Below are positions 63,253-64,000 of a DNA stretch of 64,000 nucleotides, piece after piece. This DNA is from Winogradskyella bathintestinalis (GTDB lineage: Bacteria; Bacteroidota; Bacteroidia; Flavobacteriales; Flavobacteriaceae): the NCBI RefSeq assembly GCF_030407435.1, contig NZ_JASDDK010000001.1, positions 558,001 to 622,000 on the forward strand, read 5' to 3'. The position numbers and the translations under genes were made by a program. The first letter of the stretch is position 1. The number at the start of each line of letters is the position of its first letter. A model generated the notes under the pieces. That model did not search any database, was not told the DNA's origin, and saw nothing but the letters and a program-made list of their open reading frames with translations.

Positions 63253-64000
63253 TTACCAAACATAGGTGCCTACAGCACCTGCCTCTAAAGTTGTTGAAAT
63301 AGACTCTCTAGGCGTTTTTATGTTAAATGATTTATCGATTTCGGTGTTATTAACAACAATTACTACTAAATTTCCAGTTAGTGTTTTAAAGGCTACATTT
63401 GGTAAATCTGTAGAATAATTAGAAGCTATCCTATGGGATCCAGGTCTAACAAATTTTGAAGCGTGACCAATAATATAGTAGCCTACATTTCTTTCTACAT
63501 TATTTCCATTTATTGTTATTCCTCCCAAACATTCGGTACAACCTCCTTGAGTATGTGGTTCTAAATTTGGGTTAGAAGCTAGATTCCATTCTAAAACTGT
63601 TTTACACCAATTACGGCTTGCTCCAACAATCAGTTCTCTAGTGTGCCAGAGTAGATTATCATCAAACTCACTGTTAACACCTACCCATTGCTCTGTAAAA
63701 TATAAGTTCTTATCTGGATACGCATTGTGAACAGTGGTAAGATTGTTTATAGAACCATTGTATAAATGAAATGCCGAACCATCGATGTAAGCGTTTGCAT
63801 CAGCGTCATCTAAAATACTCGTTGCGTACCAGGTATTATCTGCATTGTGATCCCAAATTATAATTTTAGTATCAATGTTTGCTGTTTCGAAAGCAGGTCC
63901 TAAATGATCTTTGATAAATATGGTCTGATCCATGAGTTCCATAAACATACTTGGGTTATTCCCATCATGATACGGCTCATTTTGAACAGTAATAGCATCT
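63253..64000 (-). CDS. GH30 family glycoside hydrolase, C-terminal part (gene runs off the right edge)
   Basis: The frame is open to the window end. The visible part contains 'AITVQNEPYHDGNNPSMF' with the acid/base Glu and 'LYFTEQWVGVNSEFDD' with the nucleophile Glu, then the GH30 beta-sandwich ('YYIIGHASKFVRPGSHRIASNYS...LVVIVVNNTEIDKSF'). It is clearly a paralogue of the next gene but diverged: the C-terminal domain ends AVGTYVW. The N-terminus and any signal lie outside. An apparent internal ATG at 63948 is not the true start, because the GH30 motif lies upstream of it. Confidence 0.9.
   Translation of the reverse strand, partial: DAITVQNEPYHDGNNPSMFMELMDQTIFIKDHLGPAFETANIDTKIIIWDHNADNTWYATSILDDADANAYIDGSAFHLYNGSINNLTTVHNAYPDKNLYFTEQWVGVNSEFDDNLLWHTRELIVGASRNWCKTVLEWNLASNPNLEPHTQGGCTECLGGITINGNNVERNVGYYIIGHASKFVRPGSHRIASNYSTDLPNVAFKTLTGNLVVIVVNNTEIDKSFNIKTPRESISTTLEAGAVGTYVW

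Overview
The window looks like chromosomal DNA from a marine-type member of the Flavobacteriaceae (Bacteroidota). The evidence is very AT-rich DNA; many lipoprotein signals ending in a short [LS]-S-C box; a TonB receptor paired with a DUF4249 lipoprotein; a type IX secretion (T9SS) sorting tail; -7 promoter boxes of the TAnnTTTG type; and several proteins familiar mainly from Bacteroidota (DUF4175, head-GIN, DUF4249). Most of it is ordinary core genome with single genes and short operons on both strands. I see no insertion sequence, prophage or CRISPR array.

Layout. 0-14 kb: possible start of a minus-strand gene at the edge (perhaps pgk), holB, a TonB receptor/DUF4249 pair, an OmpH-like chaperone, a methyltransferase, then mnmG flanked by two identical perfect parS-like palindromes, and ybeY, a giant DUF4175 protein and a lipoprotein hydrolase in one operon. 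14-26 kb: an AlkB-type hydroxylase, gltX, glnS, a zinc-ribbon protein, folB, tRNA-Cys, a LysE exporter, a run of small envelope or unknown genes, and rnr. 26.3-27.1 kb: a long AT-rich divergent intergenic region with clustered TTATNAACA-like 9-mers, a speculative origin candidate. 27-34 kb: rpiB, a CDF metal exporter, a decayed GNAT gene, a LamG/T9SS surface protein followed by a decayed T9SS tail, a TPR histidine kinase with a LytTR response regulator, and an intact GNAT gene homologous to the decayed one. 34-44 kb: a protein with two OmpA-like domains, an S41 protease, rnpA, M1 and S8 peptidases, an MBL-fold hydrolase, a DUF202 membrane protein and a Na+/H+ antiporter. 44-56 kb: lepA, an outer-membrane beta-barrel protein, a TolB-like propeller lipoprotein, an M28-PDZ peptidase, dusB, a LolC/E-like permease with rbfA, mce, and a CAU-anticodon tRNA.

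56-64 kb: a scarred stretch next to the tRNA (two unknown short reading frames, one with an in-frame stop), then a minus-strand polysaccharide utilisation operon that runs off the right edge: GH30 (partial), GH30, GH3, GH16 and an MFS sugar transporter. Together these predict breakdown of a mixed beta-1,3/1,6-glucan such as laminarin: endo-cleavage by GH16, side-chain removal by GH30, glucose release by GH3 and import by the MFS porter.

Points most worth a second look: the parS pair around mnmG; the decayed GNAT and T9SS-tail copies in the 28.5-31 kb variable segment; the stop-interrupted frame beside the tRNA and glucan operon; and the repeat-rich rnr-rpiB intergenic region. I found no clear case of a wholly new multi-gene system. 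The best candidates for undescribed biology are the small-gene cluster at 22.0-24.1 kb and the kinase/regulator/surface-protein segment at 28.5-34 kb.
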